Positions 21,472-33,220 of a stretch of 64,000 nt of DNA are shown here, piece after piece. The notes beneath the pieces are model-generated. The model was not told where the DNA came from. It did not search any database and saw only the letters and a program-made list of their open reading frames with translations. The position numbers and the translations under genes were made by a program. The DNA is from Alnus glutinosa. Lineage: Eukaryota; Streptophyta; Magnoliopsida; Fagales; Betulaceae. The stretch lies in the NCBI RefSeq assembly GCF_958979055.1, contig NC_084886.1, forward strand, positions 42,272,654 to 42,336,653, read 5' to 3'. Numbering within the stretch: the first letter of the stretch is position 1; each line of letters opens with the position of its first letter.

Positions 21472-22139
21472 GAAAGATCCTGGCCGTGTTGCCCACTAAC
21501 ATGATCGAAACAATATAATCCAATTACACCTCGTGTTCGCCCTTAGTCCCACTTGTATCATCCCAAAAAGAGTCGTCCCTTCGTATTCTCCCTGTGCATA
21601 TATACATTACGAGGAGACTTTCGTACGTAAGAGATATCAGAGAGCTTTTGATATAACAATCATGCCTGCGCGAGGCTTCTCCGGTCCTCCGGGTGGAGGC
21701 ACTGAATTCGAGGCCAAGATCACGCCATTTTCATGCATTATGGCCGCCACGGGAGGCCTCATGTTCAGTTACGACGTCGGTGTTTCAGGTACGTACGTGG
21801 TTAATAAATCTCTTACATCATCTTCGATCACCTCTCTCTTTCTTTGCATTTAATCGTTTCTTAATTATAATGATCTTTCTCTAAAGTTTTAACGTAGATG
21901 TTAATATATATGTTTTCTGAAGAGATTTATGTTCTTCAAAGAATCGAAGGATAACGATTTTAGTTATGAATTACATTCTGGAATCAATAGAGGGTCATCA
22001 ACGAAAAATAATAGAAAGAAAAATATAGAGAAAGAAAAAGTGAAAAATTGGCTTCCTCCCGCAAAATTTACGGACCCTCTTGCTTTTCTTTTGGCTTGAG
22101 CCTTTTTCGGTTACATGTAATTTTTTCTTCGTCTTATTG

Positions 22140-22143
<4 letters not shown>

Positions 22144-22182
<39 letters not shown>
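22144..22182. repeat. TA dinucleotide run in STP-A intron 1
   Basis: About 20 TA repeats, absent from the corresponding position of STP-B intron 1. Confidence 0.9.
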
Positions 22183-22187
<5 letters not shown>

Positions 22188-22768
22188 TTTGCTTTATAAT
22201 AAACACACCAACTTATCTAATTATCTAAATTGATCATAAAAGAAAAAACTCGTTAGAATTATAGTTATAACCGGCTGACTATCCAGAATCCAGCCATCAA
22301 ATTAATAAAGAACACCGGTACCCTCTCCATTGTTGTAAAAGTGCAAGATTTGCGCTTGGTTTTCATTAAGTAGATAAGGGTACTTTAGGGACTTTATCTT
22401 AGCTAGACAGCCTAGACTGCCATCACCAAGGCCGTCGACCTGATTGTTCTTGGTTTTCAAGCACAGCACGATGACCAATACAGTCCAATAGCATCTCGTA
22501 CGTTGTAACCGAATCTGCACCGTGCACGTACCTAATTTTCAATTATTAGTTTAAAAAAATTACGTTTCTACGTACGTACCCATGCCACTATGCATTATTT
22601 CTCATGTTTGTCCTTCCACTAATGTTCGTGAATTTTGATTTGATGCAGGTGGTGTTACATCCATACCCTCCTTCTTGAAGAAATTTTTTCCCGTTGTTTA
22701 CCGGAGGACTCTGCAGAATGCAAATCTTGACAGCAATTACTGCAAATACGATAATCAAGGTCTTCAAT

Positions 22769-22985
22769 CAGGGATGGAGGGAAGGGGGGGCATGCCCCAC
22801 AATTTCATAAAAAAAAAAAATAATAAAAAAAAAAAAAAAATAAATTTATAAGGTGGGAAAAACAAAAATTTCTAAAAAATTAAAAAATATAAGTTAAAAA
22901 AAAAAAATTTAGTCTACTGGCCTTTACCAAAAAAAATTTTTTGGTCACTAGTGCATGCTCATAAAAACTTCTGGCTCCGTCACTA
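22769..22985. mobile_element. 217-bp hAT-type MITE in STP-A exon 2
   Basis: The insertion begins CAGGGATGGAGG and ends TGGCTCCGTCACTA (reverse complement TAGTGACGGAGCCA), giving hAT-like imperfect terminal repeats. It is flanked by a perfect 8-bp duplication TCTTCAAT (22761-22768 and 22986-22993). Removing it and one duplication restores exact agreement with the STP-B exon. The interior is A-rich and non-coding and introduces stop codons. Confidence 0.92.
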
Positions 22986-23556
22986 TCTTCAATTGTTCAC
23001 ATCATCACTGTACCTCGCCGGTTTAACCTCAACATTCTTCGCATCCTACATGACCAGGAAGCTAGGTTGGAAGCCAACCATGTTGATCGCCGGAGTTTTC
23101 TTCCTGTGCGGGACCGTCCTTAATGCCGCAGCGCAAGACCTTGCCATGCTCATTATTGGTAGGATCTTGCTTGGATGTGGAGTCGGTTTTGCTAATCAGG
23201 TTCGTTAATTAATTTTTTCAAAGCTATTTACATTTATGAAATATGGTATGAGTCACCGTGATACAGCTTGCTAGTTATATATGAGTCAAAAAATAAAAAA
23301 TAAAATAAAAAATGTCGAGGAAAAGAAATTAACCACGAAGAAGTCTTAATCATCCACAAGTGTTAATTTCTAACCCCTTGTTTTGCTTTTTATTTATATA
23401 TTCTTTAGCATATGAGGTTGTATACGTACGTGTGATATAGACTTCTTGATATCCTTGGAAGTTGGATCTATTTCTGGCTTTTAGAAAGTCGACTAATAAA
23501 CTAAGGTTGTTTGAAAAGTCCTCGTTTCTACTTTAATGCAAGTGTGGAATGAAAAA

Positions 23557-23665
23557 TGTTAGATTTACAACACCAATACAATAACTGCATAACAATTCCT
23601 TACGTAAGGGTAGGCTCCAGACATTGTAATGATGTAGTGCAAGAATCAAATTATGTAGGAAATAA
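23557..23665 (+). repeat. LTR-palindrome remnant in STP-A intron 2
   Basis: AATGTTAGATTTACAACACC and the following bases match the Copia LTR-like region at 642-775 (same blocks: CAATACAA, AACAAT, AAGAATCAAAT). STP-B carries the equivalent at the same place, so the insertion predates the duplication. Confidence 0.65.
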
Positions 23666-23905
23666 CGTGTTGCCTTAGACTCCTTTTTTTCTTCTTCCGA
23701 CTTTTCTGTCTTTTGCTTGTGTGGCGTGCATTTTTTATTACTTTTTCTAATTAATAATATCAATGTGTATATGATGACAGGCTGTGCCACTGTTCCTTTC
23801 AGAGATTGCGCTCACAAGGATACGTGGAGGTTTGAACATTCTCTTTCAACTGAACATCACCATTGGCATTGTCCTCGCAAACCTCATCAATTACGGTACC
23901 AATAA

Positions 23906-25565
23906 GTAAGTCTCATTCTTACATTTTATATTCGTATATATTTTATATTCAGTACAAAACAAGAAGAAGCTAGAAATAAGTATCTTGGCCGGTGGTCCCA
24001 GATTTTTGAGGGTGAAACTCTTATTGGTAGGAAAAGTGTGTACATTATATATAATTGCTGACACGTACGTGCCTAGCTCTTTTTGATCACTTGGTAGTCA
24101 GTATTTGAAAAACAAACAAATAAAAAAAATAAAAAAGAAAAAAAGGAAAAGAATTTCAAGAGAAACAGTGATAGTGCTCTTTATTCTGTTCTAGATTCCA
24201 GTTATCTAGAAGTACAACTGATGATCACGTGTTCTAGGTGAAGTGTCACGTGTAAAACAAAGATCAAAAAGCGTAAGTTCAAAACTGATCACGCGCGCTA
24301 CCAGTCTAATATCATCAGCATCCCATGTCCTAAAGAGCAATTATTTAATTTATAAGAGCACGTCACACTATCAGATTTTGTATGCTCAACCGCCGGGCTA
24401 CGATTTTTTTACAAAAAAAGAAAAAAAGAGCCCTTAATATTTCAAGAGTATGTTTGGCCATGCTATTTTGAGTGTGTTCTTAATAAAAAATTTACGGAAT
24501 ATTATTTCCTCCCTTAGTTCACATGTATTTATAGAATAAGATATATATCCTAGTTAATTTGACATATACAACATAAGAAACCTTATTCAACTAACTGCAT
24601 AAACTTGATCTTCAACACTTAACCATTTTTTTAAAATCAAGTTTTATTTTTTATTAATTGCATTTTGAAACCCTTAAACCAAATACGTACCCTAATCATT
24701 TTTCAATCAACTGGCTAACATAATGCCCCTGGTTAAAAAAAGAAAAAGTAAGAGCATCTTTGTATTATATTCAATTATACACGTGTTGAATTTTGGGTGG
24801 GATCATCAATTATACGAGCATAATTAGGGGTCCTCTTTAATTATGTCTGAAATTTTGGTGGAGCACTAATCCTCCTTTTAATTAGAATTTGGTTGGGTTT
24901 AAATTAAACCATGTAATAAGCAGGTAGAGTATGATGGGAAATTTGAATCGTATGAGCACATGAAGATCATATCCCATTATTTTTTGAGATTTTCTAAGGC
25001 ACGTACGTACATCAAAAGGTGGGGGGAACCTTTCTTTGATTATAGCGATGGGTTAATTAAAAGTAGCAGCATGTGGTTGGACCCGATCGACCACCAATAA
25101 TACATTAAGAGTGTCGGTGTACAAACGTGAACTTGTACTTCACTACATCACCCATATTCTTTTATTCATTTTATTGCTTAAGGTGTGCTGTAACAATTGA
25201 GGATGTGGACCTACGGATTGGTGAAATTCTAGCTTAATTTGTATACTATATATCTTCTCACATATAATTATTTCTTTTCCTTATCGACAAATTCCTTCTT
25301 TGGAAATATATCCATTCATTTTATGTTATTTTCCCAAAAATAATAGTTGCCAACTTCACGATAGATTTTTAGAAAGGTAATACGGGACAGAAATTTGTTA
25401 TAAACTGGTTTGAATCAATTAGTTATAAATCAGTCTAGTGAAGTGACATGTGTCTCTTAGCATGTGAGAAACACATGTTTTTTTAATAGTATATATGTGC
25501 TTTTTACATTTTTTTTAAAAACATTAATAAGAAAACACGTACTTCTCACATTCTTTAGAAACATG
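23906..25565. other. STP-A intron 3 remnant and spacer
   Basis: The first 200 bases or so match the start of STP-B intron 3 (to about 24120). After that the sequence is AT-rich with no recognised gene. Exon 4 of STP-A is not present anywhere in this stretch. Confidence 0.6.
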
Positions 25566-25905
25566 TCACTTTATTAAACTATTAGACTGATTTATAGCTA
25601 ATTTTTGTCCAATAAAATACAAAGATATTTAATACAAATTAGGGAAATATCGGTGCTCCATTGGTTAATGAGGTATGATTTTTTATCAAATCACTTTCAA
25701 AAGTTATCAACTTACTTATTAAAATTAGAACCGTTATCAAATAGATCATTTCGTCTACATTATCTTAAATTTTTAAGGTGCTGCCAGCCTGCCACATCAG
25801 AAGACAACACGTGTCTCGTTTAATACATATATAAAATTCTATAAAATAGAAAAGAAAAGAAAAGAGAAACAAATCTTTTGGGAATAGTTGGTCTACTCCT
25901 AAGAA
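25566..25905 (+). repeat. duplicated upstream block of the STP array, copy 2
   Basis: Second copy of the block at 20802-21100. It marks the start of the duplication unit that carries STP-B, giving a unit length of about 4.8 kb. Confidence 0.85.
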
Positions 25906-26216
25906 ATTCGATTTCTTTTTTCTTCTTTTATATTTATAATTTCATGTTTTATATATTTATATTAAATGGGAAATATATGTCGTCTTTTAATTAGGTATGA
26001 CGTGATAGTACTGTAAAAAAAATATAATAATAAAAATTAATAGAAGCAAGATGAATAACGTAATAGGATAATTAATAACTTACAATGGATGTAGCATTTG
26101 TACACGCCATATGGAAGTCACCCTGCTTCAATTTGATTATAATTGGCTTATCTAAACAGCCTTTAATACGAGAAATTAAGCAGGTCATACAGCTCGATCT
26201 GATCATGCACGTACAT

Positions 26217-26218
<2 letters not shown>

Positions 26219-26280
<62 letters not shown>
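26219..26280. repeat. TA dinucleotide run upstream of STP-B
   Basis: About 31 TA repeats, 550 bp upstream of the STP-B start. Length is likely variable between individuals. Confidence 0.95.
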
Positions 26281-26282
<2 letters not shown>

Positions 26283-26569
26283 TCAAAATTGAAATCCTTC
26301 AAAAAAGAAAAGAAAAGAAAAGAAAAAAACAAGATACCTTGCTTTTAAACTGGATTTATCTTTACCATTTTGCTTTGACTTTGGGCAGAGACTTTCCGCT
26401 TACATATAATCTTTTTAATTTGTTTACTCATTAATTGTCCACATTTTCGTCGTGCTTCTAAAGCCACCAGTTTATCCAAATCGATCAGAGGAAAACTTCT
26501 TAAAACTAAAGTTATAAGCGTTGACTAGCCATCCGACCACTAATTAAGAACACAGCCCATCGAAATAGC

Positions 26570-26575
26570 CACGTG
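26570..26575. promoter_or_regulatory. G-box upstream of STP-B
   Basis: CACGTG within GCCACGTGGAAAG, 264 bp upstream of the ATG and conserved in STP-A. A TTGAC W-box core lies about 50 bp further upstream. Confidence 0.4.
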
Positions 26576-26687
26576 GAAAGATCCTGGCCGTGGTGCCCAC
26601 TAACATGAAACAATATCATCCAATTACACCTCGTGCACTCCCTCTCCCACTTGTGTGTGAACTCCAAAAACCCTCCTCTCCATTGCG

Positions 26688-26695
26688 TATATAAG
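26688..26695 (+). promoter_or_regulatory. TATA box of STP-B
   Basis: TATATAAG within GCGTATATAAGCACG, 139 bp upstream of the start codon, preceded by a CT-rich stretch. This fits a plant core promoter with a 5' UTR of about 100 bases. The whole segment of roughly 68 bp containing it is missing from STP-A. Confidence 0.6.
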
Positions 26696-26833
26696 CACGC
26701 CCCTCCGGTCCTCATAATCAACACATATCATCCAAAAGGAGTCCCTTCTTCTTCTTCTTCTTCATCTCCTTGTGCATACATTACGAGGAGACTTTCGTAA
26801 GAGATATCAGAGAGAGCTTTTGATATAACAATC

Positions 26834-29800
26834 ATGCCTGCGGGAGGCTTCTCCGGTCCTAAGGGTGGAGGCACTGAATTCGAGGCCAAGATCACGCCCA
26901 TCGTCATCATTTCATGCATTATGGCCGCCACGGGAGGCCTCATGTTCGGTTACGACGTCGGTGTTTCAGGTGCGTACGGGGTTAATTAATAAATCTCTTA
27001 GATCGATCATCTTCACCTCCCTCTTTAATTCTTTGCATTTAATCGCTTCTTAATTATAATGATCTTTCTCTAAAGTTTTAACGTAGATGTTAAAATGTTT
27101 TCTGAAGAGATTTATGTTCTTCAAAGAATCAAAGGATAACGATTTTAGTTATGAATTGCTCAGCTCGCGTTCTGGAATCAATAGAGGGTCATCAAGTTTG
27201 GTGAACGTACTACTTAACTAAAAATAATAGAAAGGAAAACCTTTTGTTAAAAGGGTAATCTTTCAGGGTTGAATCTGTAAAATACAGAGAAAGAAAAAGT
27301 GAAAAATTGCTTCCTCCCGCTAAAGTGGGAGTGGATTTGCTCCCATAGGACAAGATTACCCTTTTGCTTTTCTTTAATTTGGCTTGAGCCTTTTTCGGTA
27401 ACATGCAATTTTGTTCAAATATAAATATTTGCTTTATAATTAACACACCGACTTATCTAATTATCTAAACTGATCATAAAAGAAAAAGAGTAATGCTACA
27501 CATCATCCTCTTGTCCTCCTTTTGTCACCTCAAAATTGATGTGGCTCTTAAAATCACCATTGAATTTTTGATATATCACTCTTGGATTTTGATCCAATGG
27601 TAATTTTAAGAGCCACATCAATTTTGGGGTGATAAAAAGAGGACAAGGGGATGATGTGTAGCATTACTCAAAGAAAAAACTTGTTAGAATTATAGTTAGA
27701 ACAGGCCAGCCATCAAATAAAGAACCGGCCGGTACCCTCTCCAATATTTTTGTAAAAGGGCAAGATTTGCGCTTGGTTTTCATTCAGTAGAGAAGGGTAC
27801 TTTAGGGACTTTTGTCTTAGCTAGACTGCCATCATCAAGGCCGTTGACCTGATTGTTCTTGGTTTGGTTTTCAAATACAGCATGATGGCCAATGGCATCT
27901 CGTTGTAACGGAATCTGAGCCGTGCAGTAATGTTAGTCCTTCCACTAATGTTAGTGAATTTTGATTTGATGCAGGTGGTGTTACATCCATGCCCTCCTTC
28001 CTGAAGAAATTTTTCCCGGTTGTTTACCGGAAGACTAAGAATGAAATTGACAGCAATTACTGCAAATACGATAATCAAGGTCTTCAATTGTTCACATCAT
28101 CGCTGTACCTCGCCGGTTTAACCTCAACATTCGTCGCGTCCTTCACGACCAGAAAGCTAGGCCGGAAGCCAACCATGTTGATCGCCGGAGTTTTCTTCCT
28201 GTGCGGGACCGTCCTTAATGCCGCGGCGCAAGACCTTGCCATGCTCATTATTGGTAGGATCTTGCTTGGATGTGGAGTCGGTTTTGCTAATCAGGTTCGT
28301 TAATTATTTTTTTCAATGCTATTTACATTTATGAAATATAGTATGAGTCACCGTGATAGAGCTTGCTAGTTATATATGAGTCAAAAAATAAAAAATAAAA
28401 TAAAAAATGTCAAGGAAAAGAAATTAACCAAGAAGAAGTCTTAATCATCCACAAGTGTTAATTTCTAACCCCTTGTTTTGCTTTTTATTTAGGGTTAAAT
28501 ACATATTTGCCCCATGTGCTTTACGACCTTTATTTTTTGCCTCATCAGTTTCACTTTTTATCAAATTTGGTACCTGTGGTATATGAAAAGACGGAAATGG
28601 TACCTCCGTCTGATTTCCTGTCCAAAACAAACGTCCACCCACGGCATTTTCTGTCATGTCGTTGTCTGGATGTTGTTGGAAACGATGTGTAAAGAATTGG
28701 GTTCTGGGCTTCAAATTTTTAGGTACCCAATGACGTGGGTGGACGTTAGTTTTGGACGGGAAATCAGACGGAGGTACCATTTTCGTCTTTTCATATACCA
28801 AAGGTGCCAAATTTGATAAAAAGTGAAACTAAGGGGGTAAAAAATAAAGGTCATAAAGCACCGGGGGCAAATATATATTTAACCCTTTTATTTATATATT
28901 TTTTAGCATATGAGGTTGTATACATACGTGTGATATAGACTTCTTGATATCCTTGGAAGTTGGATCTATTTCTAGCTTTTAGAAAGTCAGACCAATAAAC
29001 CAAAGTTGTTTTGAAAAGTCCTCGTTTCTACTTTTTATGCATGTGTGGAATGAAAAATGTTAAATTTACAACACCAATATAATAATTACACAATAACCCC
29101 GCACATAAGGATGGATTACATACATTGTGATGGTGTAGTGTAAGAATCAAATCATGTGAAAAATAACATGATGCGTTGGACACCTTTTTTCTTCTTCCGA
29201 CTTTGTTGTCTTTTGCTTGTGCGGCATGCATTTTTTATTACTTTTTCTAATTAAGAATATCAATGTATATATGACGACAGGCGGTGCCACTGTTCCTTTC
29301 GGAGATTGCGCCCACAAGGATACGCGGAGGTTTGAACATTCTCTTTCAACTGAACATCACCATTGGCATTCTCCTCGCAAACCTCATCAATTACGGTACC
29401 AATAAGTAAGTCTCATTCTTACATTTTATATTCGTATATATTTTATATTCAGTACAAAACAAGAAGAAGCTAGAAATAAGTATCTTGGCCAGTGGTCCCA
29501 GAGCTTGTTTGATAAATCATCCACAAAATTTTCATTTTCATTTTACTTCTCCCAAAAATATCAAATCAAAAACATTCTTATTTTTTTACACTTTTTACAT
29601 CACATCAATAATTTTTTATTATTATTCAACCAAAAAAACCCACTACAAAACAAAACTTTTTCACTTTTCTATAAAACATTCTCAAATTTTCTATCACATC
29701 AATCATTTCTTACTACTATTCAAATAAATATTCCAATTCATAATTACTTACCAAACAAGCCCCGAAGATTTTGAGGGTGAAACTCTTATTGGTAGGAAAA

Positions 29801-31630
29801 GTGTACATTATATATATAATTGCTGACACGTTCGTGCCCCGCTCTTTTTGATCACTTGGTAGTCAGTATTTGAAAAACAAACAAGTCTATCTATAAAAAA
29901 AAAAAAAAAAAAAAAAACAAACAAATCTGTTCATATTTGAAGGTTATTTTGACTTATCTTCCTGGGTCTCCTCGCCAAAAGAATTCCTTTGACCATCGAT
30001 GTTGACGATTCGCCTGCAAAATTTCAAATGCCTTGTAGTTAATAAATGGATTGCCAACTTAAATAATAATAAATTAGTTGCCCACTTGTTAATAGACATT
30101 TGTTGTTTTGAACCCGGATATTCGGGTAAAGGGGCCACCTGGATTTGTAGTGTTCTAACTTCCTAGCCGGCGTTTATTGTCCATAATTGTATGCAAATTG
30201 AGTAATAATTTATTGTCATCTTTTTATACAATTTTTTACCACTTTGTTTATGTAGCAAGATGGTCTCCTACTACTTTTTGAGTTTTAAAAATAAAATAAA
30301 GTGGAAAACCACCTTGTCACATGGACAAGGTAGTGAAAAATTGTATAAAAAGATGGTAACAAATACACATATTGCTAAATTATATGGTAATGATATTACT
30401 TTTTTTCTTTTTATATGCTTTTAATAGAGGCTGATTTTTTTTATTATGTTATTTTAGTTATATTACAATTCAGTCTATTAAATAATATTATTCTTCACTA
30501 CAAATATATTATTTTGAGACCTCTGCTTGGAGGGAATATTAATAGTGATTTTAGTATGTTCTGTCCTAAGTGGTGGCTTTTGTTGCTAACCAGAATTAAT
30601 ATGATACAACTGCAGAATCACAGGGGGATGGGGTTGGAGGCTGTCATTGGGTTTGGCTGGCATTCCTGCAGGTCTCCTAACCTTGGGGGCTATCTTTGTG
30701 GTGGAAACTCCCAACAGTCTGATAGAGCGTGGTCGCTTGGAAGAAGGAAAGTCTGTGCTTAGAAGGATTCGAGGCACTGACAATATTGAACCCGAGTTTT
30801 TGGAGCTTGTTGAGGCTAGTCGTGTGGCTAAAGAAGTGAAGCACCCCTTCAGGAATCTCCTCAAGCGGAGGAATCGCCCCCAGCTCATCATTGCAGTAGC
30901 CTTGCAGATCTTCCAGCAATTCACCGGCATCAATGCAATCATGTTTTACGCTCCCGTTCTGTTTAACACCTTGGGATTTGGGAATGATGCTGCCCTTTAC
31001 TCAGCCGTTATAACTGGAGCTGTTAATGTCGTCTCCACCGGTGTATCCATCTACTCAGTCGACAAATTGGGTCGTCGCATTCTCTTATTGGAAGCTGGCA
31101 TCCAAATGTTCCTTGCTCAAGTGGCGATCGCAATCATTCTAGGACTTAAGCTTAAAGACAACCCTGCTGAGAGTACCCTTCCCAAAGGTCTTGCAATCCT
31201 GGTAGTTGTCTTTGTGTGCATGTTTGTGTCATCCTTTGCATGGTCTTGGGGACCTCTCGGGTGGCTGATCCCAAGTGAGACATTCCCGCTGGAGACTCGC
31301 TCGGCAGGGCAGAGTGTGACCGTGTGTGTCAACTTGCTCTTTACTTTTGTTATAGCGCAGGCATTCCTCTCTATGCTCTGCCATTTCAAGTATGGCATAT
31401 TCCTTTTCTTCTCCGGCTGGGTTTTCATCATGTCAGTCTTCGTGTTGTTTCTGCTCCCGGAGACCAAAAATATCCCTATTGAAGAGATGACAGAGAGGGT
31501 GTGGAAGCAGCACTGGCTTTGGAAGAGATTTATGGATGACCACGAAGGCGGAGGAGCTGTTTTCAACGGTACTCATGATGAAAAGAAAATTGGGCACACG
31601 AATGGATTTGATCCTTCTTCTCAGTCTTAA
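26834..31630 (+). CDS. STP-B: sugar transport protein (STP13-like hexose/H+ symporter), complete
   Basis: The product is a 531-residue plasma-membrane monosaccharide/H+ symporter of the major facilitator superfamily, very close in sequence and length to Arabidopsis STP13. Four exons join in frame: 26834-26969, 27975-28294, 29281-29405 and 30616-31630, with GT-AG introns. Diagnostic pieces in order are [20 protein letters not shown] with [12 protein letters not shown] (first membrane segment), [11 protein letters not shown] (loop 2-3), [31 protein letters not shown] (PESPR-like), [47 protein letters not shown], and [13 protein letters not shown] with [10 protein letters not shown] at the C-terminus. 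The start agrees with the family N-terminus. Four small repeats or MITEs sit in its introns. It is the only intact one of three copies. STP13 relatives retrieve glucose from the apoplast under stress or pathogen attack; that role is inferred here. Confidence 0.95.
27488..27669. mobile_element. Mutator-type foldback MITE in STP-B intron 1
   Basis: The 182-bp element begins GAGTAATGCTACACATCATCC and is a near-perfect palindrome with arms of about 75 bp. A 9-bp target duplication AAAGAAAAA (27479-27487 and 27670-27678) supports a Mutator-like origin. It is absent from STP-A, so it inserted after the duplication. Confidence 0.88.
28492..28885. mobile_element. Mutator-type MITE in STP-B intron 2
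   Basis: The 394-bp element has ends GGGTTAAATACATATTTGCC and its inverse, with inverted arms exceeding 100 bp that include GGTACCTCCGTCTGATTT. A 9-bp duplication TTTTATTTA flanks it (28483-28491 and 28886-28894). STP-A has one uninterrupted copy of the target, which confirms the limits. Confidence 0.92.
29058..29165 (+). repeat. LTR-palindrome remnant in STP-B intron 2
   Basis: AATGTTAAATTTACAACACC and following bases correspond to the STP-A remnant at 23557 and to the LTR-like region at 642-775. It has decayed by substitutions. Confidence 0.6.
29502..29766. mobile_element. MITE in STP-B intron 3
   Basis: About 265 bp bounded by AGCTTGTTTGATAAAT and ACTTACCAAACAAGCCCC, which are inverted. 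STP-A lacks it: there GGTCCCAG continues straight into ATTTTTGAGGG. The interior is AT-rich and non-coding. The target duplication is not clear, so the superfamily is left open. Confidence 0.8.
30216..30364. repeat. short foldback in STP-B intron 3
   Basis: CATCTTTTTATACAATTTTT near the left end is matched by AAAATTGTATAAAAAGATGG near the right end, with further inverted matches (CCACTTTG/CAAGGTAG). The form is that of a small MITE. No target duplication was established. Confidence 0.55.
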
Positions 31631-33190
31631 TTTTTTTTTTTTTTTTTAATTAAAAAAAAAAAAAAAAGAAAAAAAGTTGTAAGCTTGATGAGAAATTCTA
31701 GGAACTCCAAATGCTTTCCAAAGAGATGGTTCTAAACTGACGTGGATGCTGACGTGGTTTAGCCACGTTGGATTTTATGAAAAAAAAAAAATTTATGCTG
31801 GGATTTCAACTTTTTACTGACAATTGAAAAAATGATAGAAAATCGTAGCAACAAGAAAAGTGCGTCTCTCTCTCTCTTCTCCATTTTTCATCTTTTCTCC
31901 TTCGTTTTTCTCCATTTTTGGTCTGTAGCCTCCCTCCTGTGAGCTTTTTTTTTTTTTTTTGCTCATCAAAGCTCTTTTCAGAACAAACCTTGCTGCCCAC
32001 CTGGCCATTTTAAGGCAGCACCTCCATTTCTTTTTTTTTTTCTTTTTTTTTTTTGGGATTAATACCTCCATTTCTATTTAACCATATTTTTCCCATTTTC
32101 TAAACTTGGTAGAAAACTGAAACTCTCTTTTATTTTCTGATAAAAATGTGGGTTCTTTGTAGGTCTCTCTCCAGGTCTCCATTTTCGGCACTCTGTCCAT
32201 GTTCTCTTTCTCTCTCTGTCTCTCTGTGAGTCGTAATAATCAGCTGGAAATTTCTTCTGTACGGTGGTGCAGTGGTAATCCGTTGGGCATCTCCTCCATG
32301 CTGTGGTAATCAACTCCCTAGACAAGTGCAGCACGATGCAACATCCTTTACACTATTTGGGAGGATGATGTACAGTTATTTGATACAATGATGTTTGCTA
32401 ATTTTACCATCTCTTGTAATCTTTTCCCCTGGAATAGATAGTGGCGTTCTTAGCTATGTGTTGCAAAAATTTACTCTTACAAGCTCGGTTTGGGTGAAAT
32501 TTGTGATTGATTTCTCTTGGATGAAATGTATTATGTACTTTTTGCAACATTTGTTCAAGAAAAATAGAGCTTAGGGGCCTTTTCAGCTGAGAGGAAGATG
32601 AGAGTGAAGCTTGAAGGAGGATAAATGTGTTCTGACTTCCTCTATCTATGTTGATTTGTGCTATGTGCTGCAATGAGCAAGATCTTGATATTTTTTCTTG
32701 ATTACTTGTTTTTGATGTTCTAAACCAAAAAAAAAAAAAAATGCCAAAATATAAGTACCAATATACAAACTCTTAATTTTATGGTACATGCAAATAACTA
32801 ATCAAGATTTTGCATTTTACTTTTTACTGAATCTGAATGACATTGGTTTTGCAGTCCAAAGGGCAACTTCCACTTTAGTAAAATTGGTTCTGATTTTGTA
32901 GTAATATGTTGGTATTGGGGAGGTTGCGGTGGTGGAAAGATAGAAGACTTGAAGTTATGGTACTTTGTAATTTGTATTCTTATTTTGATGGGCTGCGTTT
33001 ATTGAAGGCTTCATATTTGTATTCATTCGTCTAATTTTATTTTGTTCTTTTGTTTTTTTGGTGTATGTAGTCGTAGATACTTGTGATCCCCCCAAGTTGA
33101 TTTCATACGACTTAATTGTATTTTAGAATTGAAAAAATGACAAAAGATTCGAAATCAACATTTTGTTTAAATTATTGTAAGTTGTTGGAC
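31631..33190. other. spacer between STP-B and STP-C
   Basis: The first few hundred bases should hold the STP-B 3' UTR. The rest is AT- and pyrimidine-rich with several poly-A/T runs, and I recognise no gene. Only the last 30 bp or so before 33220 match STP intron 2, so exons 1 and 2 of STP-C are missing here. Confidence 0.5.
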
Positions 33191-33220
33191 TAATTACGAA
33201 TATCAATGTATGACGACAGG

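Larger units (their letters stand above)
21662..23905 (+). pseudogene. STP-A: hexose transporter pseudogene (STP13-like)
   Basis: The copy starts [19 protein letters not shown] and is nearly identical to STP-B over exons 1-3. Exon 1 is 21662-21788, exon 2 is 22649-23199 (interrupted), and exon 3 is 23781-23905, with the same intron positions and phases as STP-B. Four defects are visible. Exon 1 lost three codons (PIVIIS became PFS) and has FSYDVG for FGYDVG in the first membrane segment. Exon 2 contains a 217-bp hAT-type insertion carrying stops. Exon 4, which encodes over half the protein, is absent before the next copy begins. The promoter lacks the segment that holds the STP-B TATA box. 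Intron 3 sequence continues after exon 3, so the tail was probably lost during the duplication itself. Confidence 0.9.

Noticed and set aside
28445-28816. Overlapping frames of about 100-120 residues in STP-B intron 2
   Set aside because: They lie within the 394-bp Mutator-type MITE; both strands are open because the arms are inverted copies.
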